Shown piece by piece: positions 1-10,200 of a DNA stretch of 64,000 nt. Below the pieces are notes generated by a model. The model was not told the origin of the DNA. It worked only from the letters and a program-made list of their open reading frames with translations, and searched no databases. Location: positions 1-64,000 of the forward strand of contig VEMX01000014.1 in NCBI GenBank assembly GCA_009711805.1, in the 5' to 3' direction. Numbering within the stretch: position 1 is the first letter of the stretch; every line of letters begins with the position of its first letter. The translations under genes were made by a program, and so were the position numbers. This DNA comes from Balneolaceae bacterium. GTDB lineage: Bacteria > Bacteroidota > Rhodothermia > Balneolales > Balneolaceae.

Positions 1-164
1 CATGTGAGCTTCCGGATGGAGTGGAGATGGTGATGCCGGGCGACAACGTGAAGTTGGATGTGGCCCTGATTCAGCCGGTAGCGATGGAAGAAGGACTGCG
101 GTTTGCGATCCGTGAGGGTGGCCGTACTGTAGGTGCCGGTGTTGTAACTAAAATTCTGGATTAA
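1..164 (+). CDS. tuf: Elongation factor Tu, C-terminal end (partial)
   Basis: The frame is open from the window edge and ends in TAA at 162-164. The last 53 residues match domain III of EF-Tu, with the conserved stretch MPGDNV, then [16 protein letters not shown] and a terminal KILD. EF-Tu delivers aminoacyl-tRNA to the ribosome as a GTP complex. The gene lies directly before tRNA-Trp and secE, the usual bacterial tuf-trnW-secE-nusG order, which supports the call. The 5' part is outside the window. Confidence 0.97.
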   Translation, partial: CELPDGVEMVMPGDNVKLDVALIQPVAMEEGLRFAIREGGRTVGAGVVTKILD

Positions 165-185
165 GATAACTATCCACATCAAATT

Positions 186-222
186 GCGCGAAGAGTAGTC
201 GCTGAGGCGTCTGCTCTTGTGC
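186..222 (+). other. Stem-loop between tuf and tRNA-Trp
   Basis: AAGAGTAG (191-198) pairs with CTGCTCTT (211-218) with one G-U pair. After a one-base bulge the stem continues as GCGC (186-189) with GTGC (219-222), also with one G-U. The 12-nt loop is not T-rich on either side, so this is not an intrinsic terminator. A role as a processing signal that separates tuf mRNA from the tRNA is only inferred. Confidence 0.35.
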
Positions 223-229
223 GGTTTAT

Positions 230-302
<73 letters not shown>

Positions 303-320
303 CAAAAATAAATCTGAGAT

Positions 321-503
321 ATGAGTAAGATTAATAAATTTTTTGATGGAGTTGTCGCTGAGTTCAAGAAAGTTTCTTGGCCAACTCAAAAAGAGTTAAT
401 CGATAACACAATTATTGTAGTTGTATTTTCGATCATAATCTCTTTATTCATCTTTGGAGTAGATCAGCTATACAGGACTGTATTAGAAGCTATATATAAT
501 TAA
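321..503 (+). CDS. secE: Preprotein translocase subunit SecE
   Basis: This 60-residue protein has the compact single-spanning SecE form found outside the gammaproteobacteria. A short amphipathic start (FFDGVVAEFKKVSWPTQKEL) carries the conserved VSWPT motif, and one membrane helix follows from about residue 30 to 50. SecE clamps SecY in the inner-membrane Sec channel. The stop codon abuts the nusG start with no spacer, so the two genes are very probably translated together. Size, motif and position between trnW and nusG all agree. Confidence 0.95.
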   Translation: MSKINKFFDGVVAEFKKVSWPTQKELIDNTIIVVVFSIIISLFIFGVDQLYRTVLEAIYN

Positions 504-1058
504 ATGAGTAAAGAATTAAGCCACGGCTGGTATGTAGTTCGCTGCTTTTCCAGTCATGAAAAAAAGGTAAAAGAATTTCTCGAGCGCGAAATTGAAGATC
601 AGGGTTTGGAGGATAAGATTGCAGAAATTCTTATTCCAACCGAAACTGTGGTAGAGATTCGTTCAGGTAAGAAACGGACTCGAGAGAAGAACTTTTTTCC
701 CGGCTATATCCTACTGAAAACTCATTATGATGAAGAAGTAAATAATTTAATTCAAAGTGCCCCTTCTTGTCTTGGTTTTTTGAAAGGCAAAACAGAGCGG
801 GTGCCCACCCCATTAAAGAAGCACGAAATCCAACGCATCATAGGACGAGTGCAAGATGGTGGTGAAGAAGCACGGAATATTGAAATTCCGTACAGCGAGG
901 GAGACCTGGTTAAAGTGATATCGGGACCATTTAAAGATTTTGATGGTACCGTTCAGGAAGTGAATGCTGAAAAACTCAAATTGAGAGTGTTGGTTAGTAT
1001 TTTTGGCCGGAAAACACCAGTTGAGGTAAATGTAAACCAGGTAGAATCCGCTACATAA
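504..1058 (+). CDS. nusG: Transcription termination/antitermination protein NusG
   Basis: The 184-residue product has the two-domain NusG layout. The NGN domain begins WYVVRCFSSHEKKV and contains KNFFPGYIL near residue 70. The C-terminal KOW domain has EGDLVKVISGPFKDFDGTV and ends near LVSIFGRKTPVEV. NusG binds the RNA polymerase clamp and supports elongation, Rho action and coupling to the ribosome. The ATG at 504 directly follows the secE stop. Length is normal and no insertions are seen. Confidence 0.97.
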   Translation: MSKELSHGWYVVRCFSSHEKKVKEFLEREIEDQGLEDKIAEILIPTETVVEIRSGKKRTREKNFFPGYILLKTHYDEEVNNLIQSAPSCLGFLKGKTERVPTPLKKHEIQRIIGRVQDGGEEARNIEIPYSEGDLVKVISGPFKDFDGTVQEVNAEKLKLRVLVSIFGRKTPVEVNVNQVESAT

Positions 1059-1131
1059 AGAACCTAGTTGATGCACACTAGCTATTACGCAAATTAAATT
1101 GAAGTTATTAACAATAGGATCCTGAGAATCC

Positions 1132-1563
1132 ATGGCTAAAAAAGTTGAAAATATCCTGAAACTCCAGATCGTTGGGGGGCAGGCAAATCCTGCGCCACCT
1201 GTAGGGCCGGCACTCGGTCAGGCGGGCATCAACATTATGGAGTTTTGTAAAGCCTTTAATGCTAAGACTCAGGACAAGGCCGGAACTGTTGTTCCTGTTG
1301 AGATTACTGTTTACCAGGACAAGTCTTTCACATTCAAAACAAAGACACCTCCTGCACCAGTACTTCTCAAGAAAGCAGCGAAAATCAAGTCCGGATCTGG
1401 TGAGCCAAACCGAAAAAAAGTAGGTACGGTAACCTGGAGCCAATGCAAAGACATTGCCGAGCAGAAGATGGAAGACTTAAATGCCTTCGATATTGAAGCT
1501 GGAGCGGAGATGATTGCAGGAACGGCTCGCAGTATGGGTCTTAGAGTAAATCGCGAAAAGTAA
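1132..1563 (+). CDS. rplK: Large ribosomal subunit protein uL11
   Basis: This is a 143-residue L11. It begins with the conserved N-terminal domain, including [20 protein letters not shown], the proline-rich thiostrepton-binding region, and ends in the rRNA-binding domain [11 protein letters not shown]11 forms the GTPase-associated centre with the L7/L12 stalk. The 73-bp gap after nusG includes a small CTAGT/ACTAG stem (1064-1081), but a regulatory role cannot be claimed from it. rplA follows 12 bp downstream, so the two are probably translated from one mRNA. Confidence 0.97.
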   Translation: MAKKVENILKLQIVGGQANPAPPVGPALGQAGINIMEFCKAFNAKTQDKAGTVVPVEITVYQDKSFTFKTKTPPAPVLLKKAAKIKSGSGEPNRKKVGTVTWSQCKDIAEQKMEDLNAFDIEAGAEMIAGTARSMGLRVNREK

Positions 1564-1575
1564 GGAATTGTGATC

Positions 1576-2274
1576 ATGGCAAAAAGAGGAAAGAAATATC
1601 AACAGGCTGTGGCACTTGTGAATTCTGAGGTGGAATACACATTGGAAGAAGCATGCGATCTGGTTAAAAAAACCTCAACTACTAATTTTGATGCCTCTGT
1701 GGACATCGACATCCGTTTGGGTGTAGATCCGCGGCATGCAGACCAAATGGTCCGCGGTACAGTGAGCTTGCCTCACGGTACAGGTAAAGAAATTACAGTA
1801 TTGGCGCTCGTTAACGAAGCCAAGCAAGATGAGGCCAGAGAAGCTGGTGCCGACCATGTTGGTCTGGATGATTACATCACGAAAATTGAAGAAGGTTGGG
1901 CTGATATCGATGTTATAATCGCTACACCCGACGTAATGGGGAAACTTGGTAGACTTGGACGTTTTCTTGGTCCTCGTGGGCTAATGCCGAACCCTAAAAG
2001 TGGAACAGTTACAATGGATGTGGCCGATGCTGTAAAGCAAGTTAAAGCAGGTCAAATAGAATTCCGTGTCGATAAATACGGAATACTGCACGCATCAATT
2101 GGTAAAATAAGTTTCGAAGCAAGCGATCTTGTAGATAATGCAGTAGCATTTCTACAAACCGTAATGCGCTTGAAACCAGCTTCCGCCAAAGGGCTGTACG
2201 TGAAAAGTGTTTTCATGAGCAGCACGATGGGACCAAGCATACCGATAAGCAGAAACTCAGTTACATCCCTATAA
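1576..2274 (+). CDS. rplA: Large ribosomal subunit protein uL1
   Basis: The product has 232 residues from the ATG at 1576. An in-frame GTG lies six bases upstream at 1570. The Shine-Dalgarno AAGGA at 1562-1566 is 9 nt from the ATG but only 3 nt from the GTG, so the ATG (MAKRGKKY) is preferred. L1 signatures are present: [19 protein letters not shown] near residue 125 and [13 protein letters not shown] near the end. L1 forms the mobile stalk at the E site and in many bacteria represses its own operon. Confidence 0.96.
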   Translation: MAKRGKKYQQAVALVNSEVEYTLEEACDLVKKTSTTNFDASVDIDIRLGVDPRHADQMVRGTVSLPHGTGKEITVLALVNEAKQDEAREAGADHVGLDDYITKIEEGWADIDVIIATPDVMGKLGRLGRFLGPRGLMPNPKSGTVTMDVADAVKQVKAGQIEFRVDKYGILHASIGKISFEASDLVDNAVAFLQTVMRLKPASAKGLYVKSVFMSSTMGPSIPISRNSVTSL

Positions 2275-2291
2275 TTAGGAGGAATTAAATC

Positions 2292-2813
2292 ATGCCTACT
2301 GCAGAAAAGCAAGCAGTTCTTAACGAGATTGCAGAAAACCTGGAAAATTCAAAAGCGGTATATATCGCGAACTATTCAGGTATGTCTGTAGCTGATGTTA
2401 ATGAACTGCGTGGTGCATTTCGTAAGGGAGATGTATTCTTCAAAGTATACAAAAATAAACTGATGAAGCTCGCAATGGAGGAAGTTGGAGGATATGAAGA
2501 AATTATCCCCGCCCTTTATGAGCAGAATGCTTTTGCTTTTGTTGAAGAAGAATTGGCCGCACCTGCCAAGGTATTAAAAGATTTCGTTAAGGAACATAAC
2601 AAGCCGGAGTTTAAAGCTGCCATCGTTGATGGTGACTTTTACGGTGAAGATAAACTTGACGTACTCGCTGCTATGAAGTCTAAGAGCGAGATTATTGGAG
2701 ATATCATTGGATTACTGATGGCGCCGCTGTCAAATGTTGTTGGCGCGCTTGAATCTCAAGGTTCAAACCTTGTAGGTGCTGTGAAGACTATCGCTGAAAA
2801 AGGCGAAGAATAA
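2292..2813 (+). CDS. rplJ: Large ribosomal subunit protein uL10
   Basis: The 173-residue product has the L10 pattern: N-terminal TAEKQAVLNEI, then YSGMSVADVNELR and the KNKLMKLAMEE region in the RNA-binding domain, followed by a C-terminal helix that carries L7/L12 dimers. An AGGAGG site at 2278-2283 precedes the ATG. The gap from rplA is only 17 bp, too short for the classical long L10 leader that regulates rplJL in E. coli, so control here probably acts elsewhere. Confidence 0.96.
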   Translation: MPTAEKQAVLNEIAENLENSKAVYIANYSGMSVADVNELRGAFRKGDVFFKVYKNKLMKLAMEEVGGYEEIIPALYEQNAFAFVEEELAAPAKVLKDFVKEHNKPEFKAAIVDGDFYGEDKLDVLAAMKSKSEIIGDIIGLLMAPLSNVVGALESQGSNLVGAVKTIAEKGEE

Positions 2814-2865
2814 CCCTTATTTAGACAACTAGAATTTTACTTATCAAAACAACTGGAGATAAACA

Positions 2866-3243
2866 ATGGCTGACGTTAACGAATTAGCAGAACAGCTTGT
2901 CAACCTAACAATTAAAGAAGCAAACGAACTGGCTACAGTTCTTGAAGAAGAATACGACATCAAACCAGCTCAGGCAGCAGTAGCTGTTGCGGGTCCCGCA
3001 GGTGGCGGAGAAGGCGGCGGTGCTGAAGAGCAGACTGAGTTTGACGTAATGCTTACAAGTGCAGGCGCTAAGAAAATTGCCGTTATTAAAGAAGTACGTG
3101 CAATTACTGGCCTTGGACTGAAAGAAGCTAAAGGTTTGGTTGATGACGCTCCTAGTGCAGTGAAAGAAGCTGTATCTAAAGACGAAGCTGAGCAAATCAA
3201 AGACAAGCTTGAAGAAGCTGGAGCTGAAGTAGAGCTCAAGTAA
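2866..3243 (+). CDS. rplL: Large ribosomal subunit protein bL12 (L7/L12)
   Basis: The 125-residue product has an N-terminal dimerization part (residues 1-35), a flexible Ala/Gly hinge containing [10 protein letters not shown], and the C-terminal factor-binding domain with [20 protein letters not shown]. It forms the stalk that recruits translation GTPases. It follows rplJ by 52 bp. A 131-bp spacer with a long stem-loop separates it from rpoB, a natural point to set the ribosomal protein to polymerase ratio. Confidence 0.97.
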   Translation: MADVNELAEQLVNLTIKEANELATVLEEEYDIKPAQAAVAVAGPAGGGEGGGAEEQTEFDVMLTSAGAKKIAVIKEVRAITGLGLKEAKGLVDDAPSAVKEAVSKDEAEQIKDKLEEAGAEVELK

Positions 3244-3257
3244 TCTACATTTTATTT

Positions 3258-3301
3258 ATGCTGGTAGCCGATATCGTGGAAACGGTATTGGCTATTGGCG
3301 T
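3258..3301 (+). promoter_or_regulatory. Long stem-loop in the rplL-rpoB spacer
   Basis: The core stem pairs 3265-3276 with 3283-3294 (12 bp including two G-U pairs) around the 6-nt loop TGGAAA. It can extend outward to 3258/3301 with further G-U-rich pairs, giving about 19 bp. No T-run follows, so it is not a simple terminator. A second small hairpin (CCCCA 3316-3320 with TGGGG 3327-3331) lies inside a TATATG/CATATA inverted repeat before the rpoB ribosome-binding site. In E. coli the same spacer holds an attenuator and an RNase III site; a similar role here is inferred. Confidence 0.55.
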
Positions 3302-3374
3302 CTATATGAAATTTGCCCCATATCCTTGGGGTCGCCCATATAATTTACCTTCAATCTAAGAGGAGAGGTTCCTT

Positions 3375-6300
3375 TTGAGCAAGAAGATGCAAACTATTCC
3401 AAACACGGAACGCTTATCGTTTGGTCAAACCAAACAAGTATTGGATTATCCAGATTTTCTGGACATCCAGTTAGAGTCTTTCGAAAAATTTGTACAACTT
3501 GATATTGCGCCGAATGAGCGCGAGAGTCAAGGGTTACAACGAATATTCAATGAAAATTTCCCCATCCAGGATAGTAGAGAAACTCATATCCTTGAGTTCC
3601 TCTATTATAATGTAGATGTACCCCGCTATACCATTGGCGAATGCCAAGACCGTGGATTAACTTTTTCTGTACCTCTCAAGGCTAAGCTGAGACTCTCATC
3701 GGTTGATGAAAGTGATGAAGCCAGTGAAACTATTGAGCAAGAGGTATTCCTGGGAGACCTTCCCTGGATGACCAATCGGGGTACCTTTATTGTGAATGGA
3801 GCCGAACGGGTTATTGTGAGCCAGTTGCACCGCTCTCCTGGTGTATTTTTTGGCCAAAACGTTCACCCAAATGGTACTCAACTTTATTCAGCCCGTGTTA
3901 TTCCGTTTAAAGGATCCTGGATTGAATTTACAACCGATATCCGAGATGTGCTTTGGGCCTATATTGACCGGAAGAAGAAGGTGCCAGCCACCACGCTTTT
4001 ACGTGCTCTTGGATATTCTTCTGATCTTGAACTGCTTAGTCTGTTTGAACTTTCAGAAGAAATTAAATTCGGAAAGAAAAGCGACTATAAGAAGAAACTT
4101 GTAGGTAAGCGTCTTGCTGAGAATATCGTAGTCGAAAAAATGGAAGAAGTCGTCGACGACGAAACCGGCGAAGTGACCGAAGCATTAAACCGAGAGATCA
4201 TCTTCGAACGAGATCATGAGTTAACGGAAGATGATTATGGTATGCTTGATGAAGCTGAGGTAGATAAAGTGCTTGTTCAGCAAATTACGGCTGAGGAATC
4301 TGAGCGTTCTGTTATGATGAATACGCTCCGAAAAGACCCAACATATGACGAAAGCTCTGCTCTTGGAGAAATCTATCAGCAAATCAGATCAGGTGAAATG
4401 CCAGATCCTGAAACAGCCCGTTCTATCCTGGAACGTCTGTTCTTCAGCGACAAAAAATATGACCTGGGTGAGGTTGGACGATACCGACTAAATAAACGTC
4501 TGAAGAGAGATGATGACGTTGATTTACAGTATCTGACAAAAGAAGATATTGTAGCAATAGTGAAAGAGGTTATTCGCCTCAAGAATTTAAAATCTCAGGT
4601 TGATGATATTGATCACCTGAGTAACCGACGGGTTCGAACTGTAGGCGAACAGCTGGGGCAGCAATTTGCTATTGGTCTTGCACGTATGGCAAGAACTATT
4701 AAAGAGCGAATGAACTCTCGCGATGCCGAGCAGCTAACGCCACAGGATCTGGTAAATGCCCGGACCATTTCAAGTGTTATTAACACTTTCTTTGGTACCA
4801 ATCAGCTTTCACAGTTTATGGATCAAACCAATCCATTGGCTGAGTTGACTCACAAACGCCGTATGTCGGCACTAGGACCTGGAGGTCTTACACGTGAACG
4901 GGCTGGCTTTGAAGTTCGTGATGTTCACTACACTCATTATGGTCGTCTTTGCCCGATTGAAACACCTGAAGGGCCAAACATTGGTTTGATTTCTTCTTTA
5001 TGTATTCATGCAAAGGTAAACGACTTTGGATTTATTGAAACTCCTTACCGACAGGTAAAAGAGGGTAAAGTAACCAATAAGGTTGATTACCTGGCTGCCG
5101 AGCAGGAAGACGAAACCGTTATTGCTCAGGCTAATGCAGAGATTAGCGATGAAGGTATTTTCGAAAGTGAGGCTATTTTCTCCCGAACACGCGAAGGTAA
5201 CTACCTGCGTGTGAAGCCGGATGAAATAGAATATATGGATGTTGCAACAAACCAGATTACATCACTGGCTGCAGCTATGATTCCTTTTATTGAACACGAT
5301 GATGCCAACCGTGCATTGATGGGATCTAACATGCAACGCCAGGCAGTTCCGCTTCTGCGTCCAGAAGCCCCAGTTGTGGGTACCGGACTGGAGCACAGAG
5401 CTGCGAGAGATTCACGCGCTATTATTACCGCTGATGCGGATGGCGAAGTGGTATATGTAAGTGCTACTGAAATCCGTGTTAAGTACAACCGTTCAGAAGA
5501 CGAGCAGCATTGCTACTTTGATGGCGGAGTGAAATCATACAAACTCGAGAAATTTACCAGAACCAACCAGGACACTTGTATTAATCAGCGTCCTATTGTA
5601 AAGGTTGGGGATACAATTAAAAAGGGACAAGCCATTGCAGATGGTTGTTCAACCGATGGTGGTGAACTTGCCCTTGGACGTAACCTTCTGGTGGCTTTCA
5701 TGCCATGGAGAGGGTACAACTTTGAGGATGCTATTGTAGTATCTGAACGTATCGTCCAGGACGATATTTATACTTCCATTCACGTAACGGAATTCGAACA
5801 GCAGGTTCGGGATACCAAGCGTGGAGAAGAAGAACTAACCCGTGAGATTCCTAATGTAAGTGAAGATGCAACACGTAATCTTGACGAAAGAGGAATTATC
5901 CGTGTGGGCGCCAAGATTAACCCAAGCGATATTCTGGTAGGTAAAATTACTCCTAAGGGAGAAACCGATCCTACTCCGGAAGAAAAACTGCTGCGGGCTA
6001 TTTTTGGTGATAAAGCAGGTGATGTAAAAGATGCATCACTGAAAGTACCACCGGGAGTACAGGGTACGGTAATCGATACCAAACTCTTTAGCAGAAAGCG
6101 CGATGAGTTGGTATCCCGTAAAGAAGAGAAGAAACGCGTAGAGCAAGAAGAAGAACGGCATTCACAAAAGCTTGCTGAACTGAATCAGAAGTGGGCCGAC
6201 AAGATGTACTCACTATTGCGCGACAAAACTTCTCCGGGAGTATACGATTACAGTAATGTAGAGCTTATACCAAAAGGTGAGAAATACAGAAAATCAGTTT

Positions 6301-7202
6301 TTGAAGAACTTGATCCTGTAAATATCAACGAAAATATTGACTGGGCTACCGACAAGGAACTCGTTAAGATGGTGAGGAGATTATTTGCCAATTACAGAGA
6401 CCTTCGTCGTGAGATTGACAGCGAAGCCAAGCGCCGTAAGTTTGCCATTCAGGTAGGAGACGAACTACCACCCGGAATCATCCAGAAAGCCAAAGTTTAT
6501 GTGGCTAAGAAGCGTAAGCTGCAGGTGGGTGATAAGATGGCCGGTAGGCACGGTAATAAAGGTGTAGTTGCTAAAATTGTACCTGTTGAAGATATGCCGT
6601 TTATGGAAGATGGTACTCCGGTAGACATTTGTCTAAACCCACTGGGTGTGCCTTCTCGTATGAACCTTGGTCAGATTTATGAAACCATCCTTGGATGGGC
6701 TGCTAAGGAAATGGGAGTGACATTTGCTTCTCCAATTTTCGATGGTGCTTCTATGGATGATGTAAAATCTAAGCTGAATGAAGCAGGACTGCCTGAAGAT
6801 GGCCGTGTTAATCTATATGATGGTCGTTCAGGTGAAGAATTTGCCCAGAAAACAACCGTAGGGTACATTTACATGTTGAAACTGAATCACCTGGTTCAGG
6901 ACAAGATGCACTCACGTTCTATTGGACCATACTCATTAATTACGCAGCAGCCATTGGGTGGTAAAGCTCAGTTTGGAGGCCAGCGACTTGGTGAAATGGA
7001 GGTTTGGGCACTATATGCTTATGGTGCTTCCAGTATCCTGAAAGAAATGCTCACAGTTAAGAGTGACGACGTAAAAGGTCGATCTAAAGTTTATGAAGCT
7101 ATTGTTAAAGGTGAAAACCTGCCCGATGGCGACGTACCAGAATCATTCAAGGTATTACTACGCGAGCTCATGGGGCTCGGCCTTGAAATGCACATTGAAT
7201 AA
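3375..7202 (+). CDS. rpoB: DNA-directed RNA polymerase subunit beta
   Basis: The 1275-residue product is a full-length beta subunit, which forms one pincer and part of the active site of RNA polymerase. Visible landmarks are the rifampicin-pocket region (FFGTNQLSQFMDQTNPLAEL, then LTHKRRMSALGPGG), RDVHYTHYGRLCPIETPEGP, and the C-terminal GGKAQFGGQRLGEMEVWALY. The start is TTG at 3375, six bases after an AGGAGAGG Shine-Dalgarno (3361-3368); the next ATG (3387) is farther from it. A charged insertion rich in Glu and Lys lies at about residues 910-935. rpoC follows after 30 bp. Confidence 0.97.
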   Translation: MSKKMQTIPNTERLSFGQTKQVLDYPDFLDIQLESFEKFVQLDIAPNERESQGLQRIFNENFPIQDSRETHILEFLYYNVDVPRYTIGECQDRGLTFSVPLKAKLRLSSVDESDEASETIEQEVFLGDLPWMTNRGTFIVNGAERVIVSQLHRSPGVFFGQNVHPNGTQLYSARVIPFKGSWIEFTTDIRDVLWAYIDRKKKVPATTLLRALGYSSDLELLSLFELSEEIKFGKKSDYKKKLVGKRLAENIVVEKMEEVVDDETGEVTEALNREIIFERDHELTEDDYGMLDEAEVDKVLVQQITAEESERSVMMNTLRKDPTYDESSALGEIYQQIRSGEMPDPETARSILERLFFSDKKYDLGEVGRYRLNKRLKRDDDVDLQYLTKEDIVAIVKEVIRLKNLKSQVDDIDHLSNRRVRTVGEQLGQQFAIGLARMARTIKERMNSRDAEQLTPQDLVNARTISSVINTFFGTNQLSQFMDQTNPLAELTHKRRMSALGPGGLTRERAGFEVRDVHYTHYGRLCPIETPEGPNIGLISSLCIHAKVNDFGFIETPYRQVKEGKVTNKVDYLAAEQEDETVIAQANAEISDEGIFESEAIFSRTREGNYLRVKPDEIEYMDVATNQITSLAAAMIPFIEHDDANRALMGSNMQRQAVPLLRPEAPVVGTGLEHRAARDSRAIITADADGEVVYVSATEIRVKYNRSEDEQHCYFDGGVKSYKLEKFTRTNQDTCINQRPIVKVGDTIKKGQAIADGCSTDGGELALGRNLLVAFMPWRGYNFEDAIVVSERIVQDDIYTSIHVTEFEQQVRDTKRGEEELTREIPNVSEDATRNLDERGIIRVGAKINPSDILVGKITPKGETDPTPEEKLLRAIFGDKAGDVKDASLKVPPGVQGTVIDTKLFSRKRDELVSRKEEKKRVEQEEERHSQKLAELNQKWADKMYSLLRDKTSPGVYDYSNVELIPKGEKYRKSVFEELDPVNINENIDWATDKELVKMVRRLFANYRDLRREIDSEAKRRKFAIQVGDELPPGIIQKAKVYVAKKRKLQVGDKMAGRHGNKGVVAKIVPVEDMPFMEDGTPVDICLNPLGVPSRMNLGQIYETILGWAAKEMGVTFASPIFDGASMDDVKSKLNEAGLPEDGRVNLYDGRSGEEFAQKTTVGYIYMLKLNHLVQDKMHSRSIGPYSLITQQPLGGKAQFGGQRLGEMEVWALYAYGASSILKEMLTVKSDDVKGRSKVYEAIVKGENLPDGDVPESFKVLLRELMGLGLEMHIE

Positions 7203-7232
7203 TTTCACTGTTAATAAATTGGAGGAAGATCC

Positions 7233-10200
7233 TTGCCAGTAACAAAAACATTAACAGTTACCAAAGACTTTGACAGCATAGGGGTTTCCCTGGCTTCCGC
7301 TGAAACGATTTTATCTCGTTCACACGGAGAAGTCTTGACGCCGGAAACTATTAATTACCGAACTTTTAAGCCGGAAATGGATGGTCTTTTCTGTGAAAAG
7401 ATCTTTGGTCCGGTTAAAGATTACGAATGCCATTGCGGTAAATACAAGCGGATACGATACAAAGGTATCATCTGTGACCGTTGTGGTGTAGAAGTTACCC
7501 GAAAAGCCGTACGCCGAGAGCGCATGGGGCATATTACCCTGACCGTTCCTGTAGTGCATATCTGGTACTTCAAATCTTTACCTAACAAAATTGCTTACCT
7601 GATCGGAACCTCATCCAAGAACCTGGATAAGATTGTGTATTACGAGACTTTCGTGATCATCAATCCGGGTGTTGCTCGTGACCTTGGTTACAAGCAGGGT
7701 GATATGATCTCCGAGGAAGAGAAGTACGATATCCTGGAACAACTTCCTGAGGACAACCAGGATCTTGATGACGATGACGACGATAAATTCATCGTTAAAG
7801 AAGGAGCCGATGCACTTGAAGCCCTTCTTGCTGATCTTGACCTCGATGAGTTAGCTTACCAGTTACGCTATGAAGTGAGAAATGAAACCTCACAGATGCG
7901 TAAAAAGAAAAAGCTGAAAAGACTTCAGGTAATCGAATCGTTCCGTGCGGCTAACAAGCACACTGAAAACCGCCCTGAGTGGATGGTACAGAGTGTAATT
8001 CCGGTAATACCACCAGAATTACGCCCGCTGGTACCTCTCGAAGGTGGCCGGTTTGCGACTTCCGACCTGAACGACTTATACCGAAGAGTTATCATCCGTA
8101 ATAACCGGCTAAAACGGTTGATTGATATCAAGGCTCCTGATGTAATTCTCCGTAACGAGAAGCGTATGTTGCAGGAAGCGGTTGATTCTCTGTATGACAA
8201 CTCAAGAAAATCGAACGCAGTTCGTAACAACAACCGCCCGCTGAAATCACTTTCAGATATGCTGAAAGGAAAGAGCGGACGTTTCCGGCAAAACCTGCTG
8301 GGTAAGCGTGTTGACTATTCCGGCCGTTCTGTAATTGTGGTAGGTCCCGAGCTGAAAATGCACGAGTGTGGCCTTCCAAAAGAAATGGCCGTTGAGCTTT
8401 ACAAACCATTTATTATTCGCCGACTGATTGAACGCGGGTATGTGAAAACGGTGAAAAGCGCCAAAAAAGTAGTTGACCGGCGAGATGCTGTGGTATGGGA
8501 AGTGCTTGAAAATGTAATTGACGGACACCCCGTAATGCTTAACCGTGCTCCAACATTGCACAGGTTGGGTATTCAGGCATTCCAGCCCGTTCTAATTGAG
8601 GACAAAGCGATTCGTTTGCACCCACTCGCATGTACAGCCTTTAACGCTGACTTTGATGGTGACCAGATGGCGGTTCACCTCCCATTGAGCCACGATGCTG
8701 TATTGGAAGCATCTGTGCTGATGCTGGGTTCGCACAATATCCTATCTCCTGCCAGTGGAGGCCCTATTGCAGTTCCTTCTCAGGATATGATTTTAGGGCT
8801 TTACTACCTAACCAAGCCTTTAGAAGGGCAAAAAGGTGAAGGAAAGACCTTTGCTAATACCGAAGAAGTGCTGGTAGCTTTTGACCAGGGACAACTGGAT
8901 GCTCATGCCAAGATCAACGTTCGGGTTCCTTTTAGAAATGAGGAAGGAGAAGTTGAATATGAAGTCATTAAAACATCTACCGGACGCGTAATCTTTAATG
9001 AGATTACCCCTGAAGAAATTGATTTCATTAATAAGACACTTGGTAAAAAAGAATTAAGAAAACTGATTGGTGATATTCACGGATTAGTGGGTACAGCAAA
9101 AACATCAAGCTTCCTGGATGAAATGAAGAAGCTTGGGTATGAAAATGCTACCATCGGTGGTCTTTCTTTCAGTCTTGAGGATATCATTATCCCGGACGAG
9201 AAAGCTAACCTGATTGATAAAGCCAAATCAGAAGTGACCGATATTCAGGGTCGCTATGAGATGGGTTTCATTACCGACAACGAGCGGTATAACCAGGTGA
9301 TTGATAAGTGGACAAGTACTACGAACCGTGTTTCAGAAACCCTGTTTAAGGCACTTTCTGAAGACCGAAAAGGATTTAACCCGGTATTTATGATGGCCGA
9401 TTCTGGCGCGAGGGGTTCGAAAGAACAGATTCGTCAGCTGGGCGGTATGCGTGGATTGATGGCAAAGCCTCAGAAAAGTTCTATGCAACAAGGGAATGAG
9501 GTTATTGAGAACCCGATTCTTTCTTCTTTCAAAGAGGGACTGACTGTTCTCGAGTACTTTATTTCAACTCACGGTGCGCGTAAAGGTTTGGCCGATACCG
9601 CGCTGAAAACAGCCGATGCCGGTTACCTGACACGTCGTTTGGTTGATGTGTCTCAGGATGTGATTATCACTGAAAATGATTGTGGTACCCTGAGGGGTAT
9701 TAAGATGTCGGCGCTTAAAGATAATGAAGATGTTATCGAGCGTCTTGAAGATCGAATTATCGGACGTGTATCACTACACGAGATTTATGACCCAATCTCA
9801 GATGACCTCATTTGTGAGGCTAATCAGATGATTGATGAGGTAGTGGCAAGTAAAATTGCTGAGACCTCTATTGAGGATGTAGAAATCCGATCAGTACTTA
9901 CCTGTGAAACTCCAAGAGGTGTGTGTGCCAAGTGTTACGGCCGAGATCTTGCCCGCGGAACTACCGTGGAGAAAGGAGAGGCTGTAGGTGTTATTGCTGC
10001 ACAATCGATTGGTGAGCCGGGTACACAGCTTACATTGCGTACATTCCACGTTGGTGGTACTGCTTCGCGACTGGAGGCTGAGTCTCAGCACAAAACCAAA
10101 TTCGAAGGTAAAGTTGAATTTGAAAACGTTCGCGTTGTGGTTTACAACGACGGTGAAGAAGACCATAATGTGGTGCTCTCCCGTGCCGGTGAAATCAAGA

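Noticed and set aside
2275-2291. L10-type leader controlling rplJL
   Set aside because: Only 17 bp separate rplA and rplJ, too short for the known leader fold.
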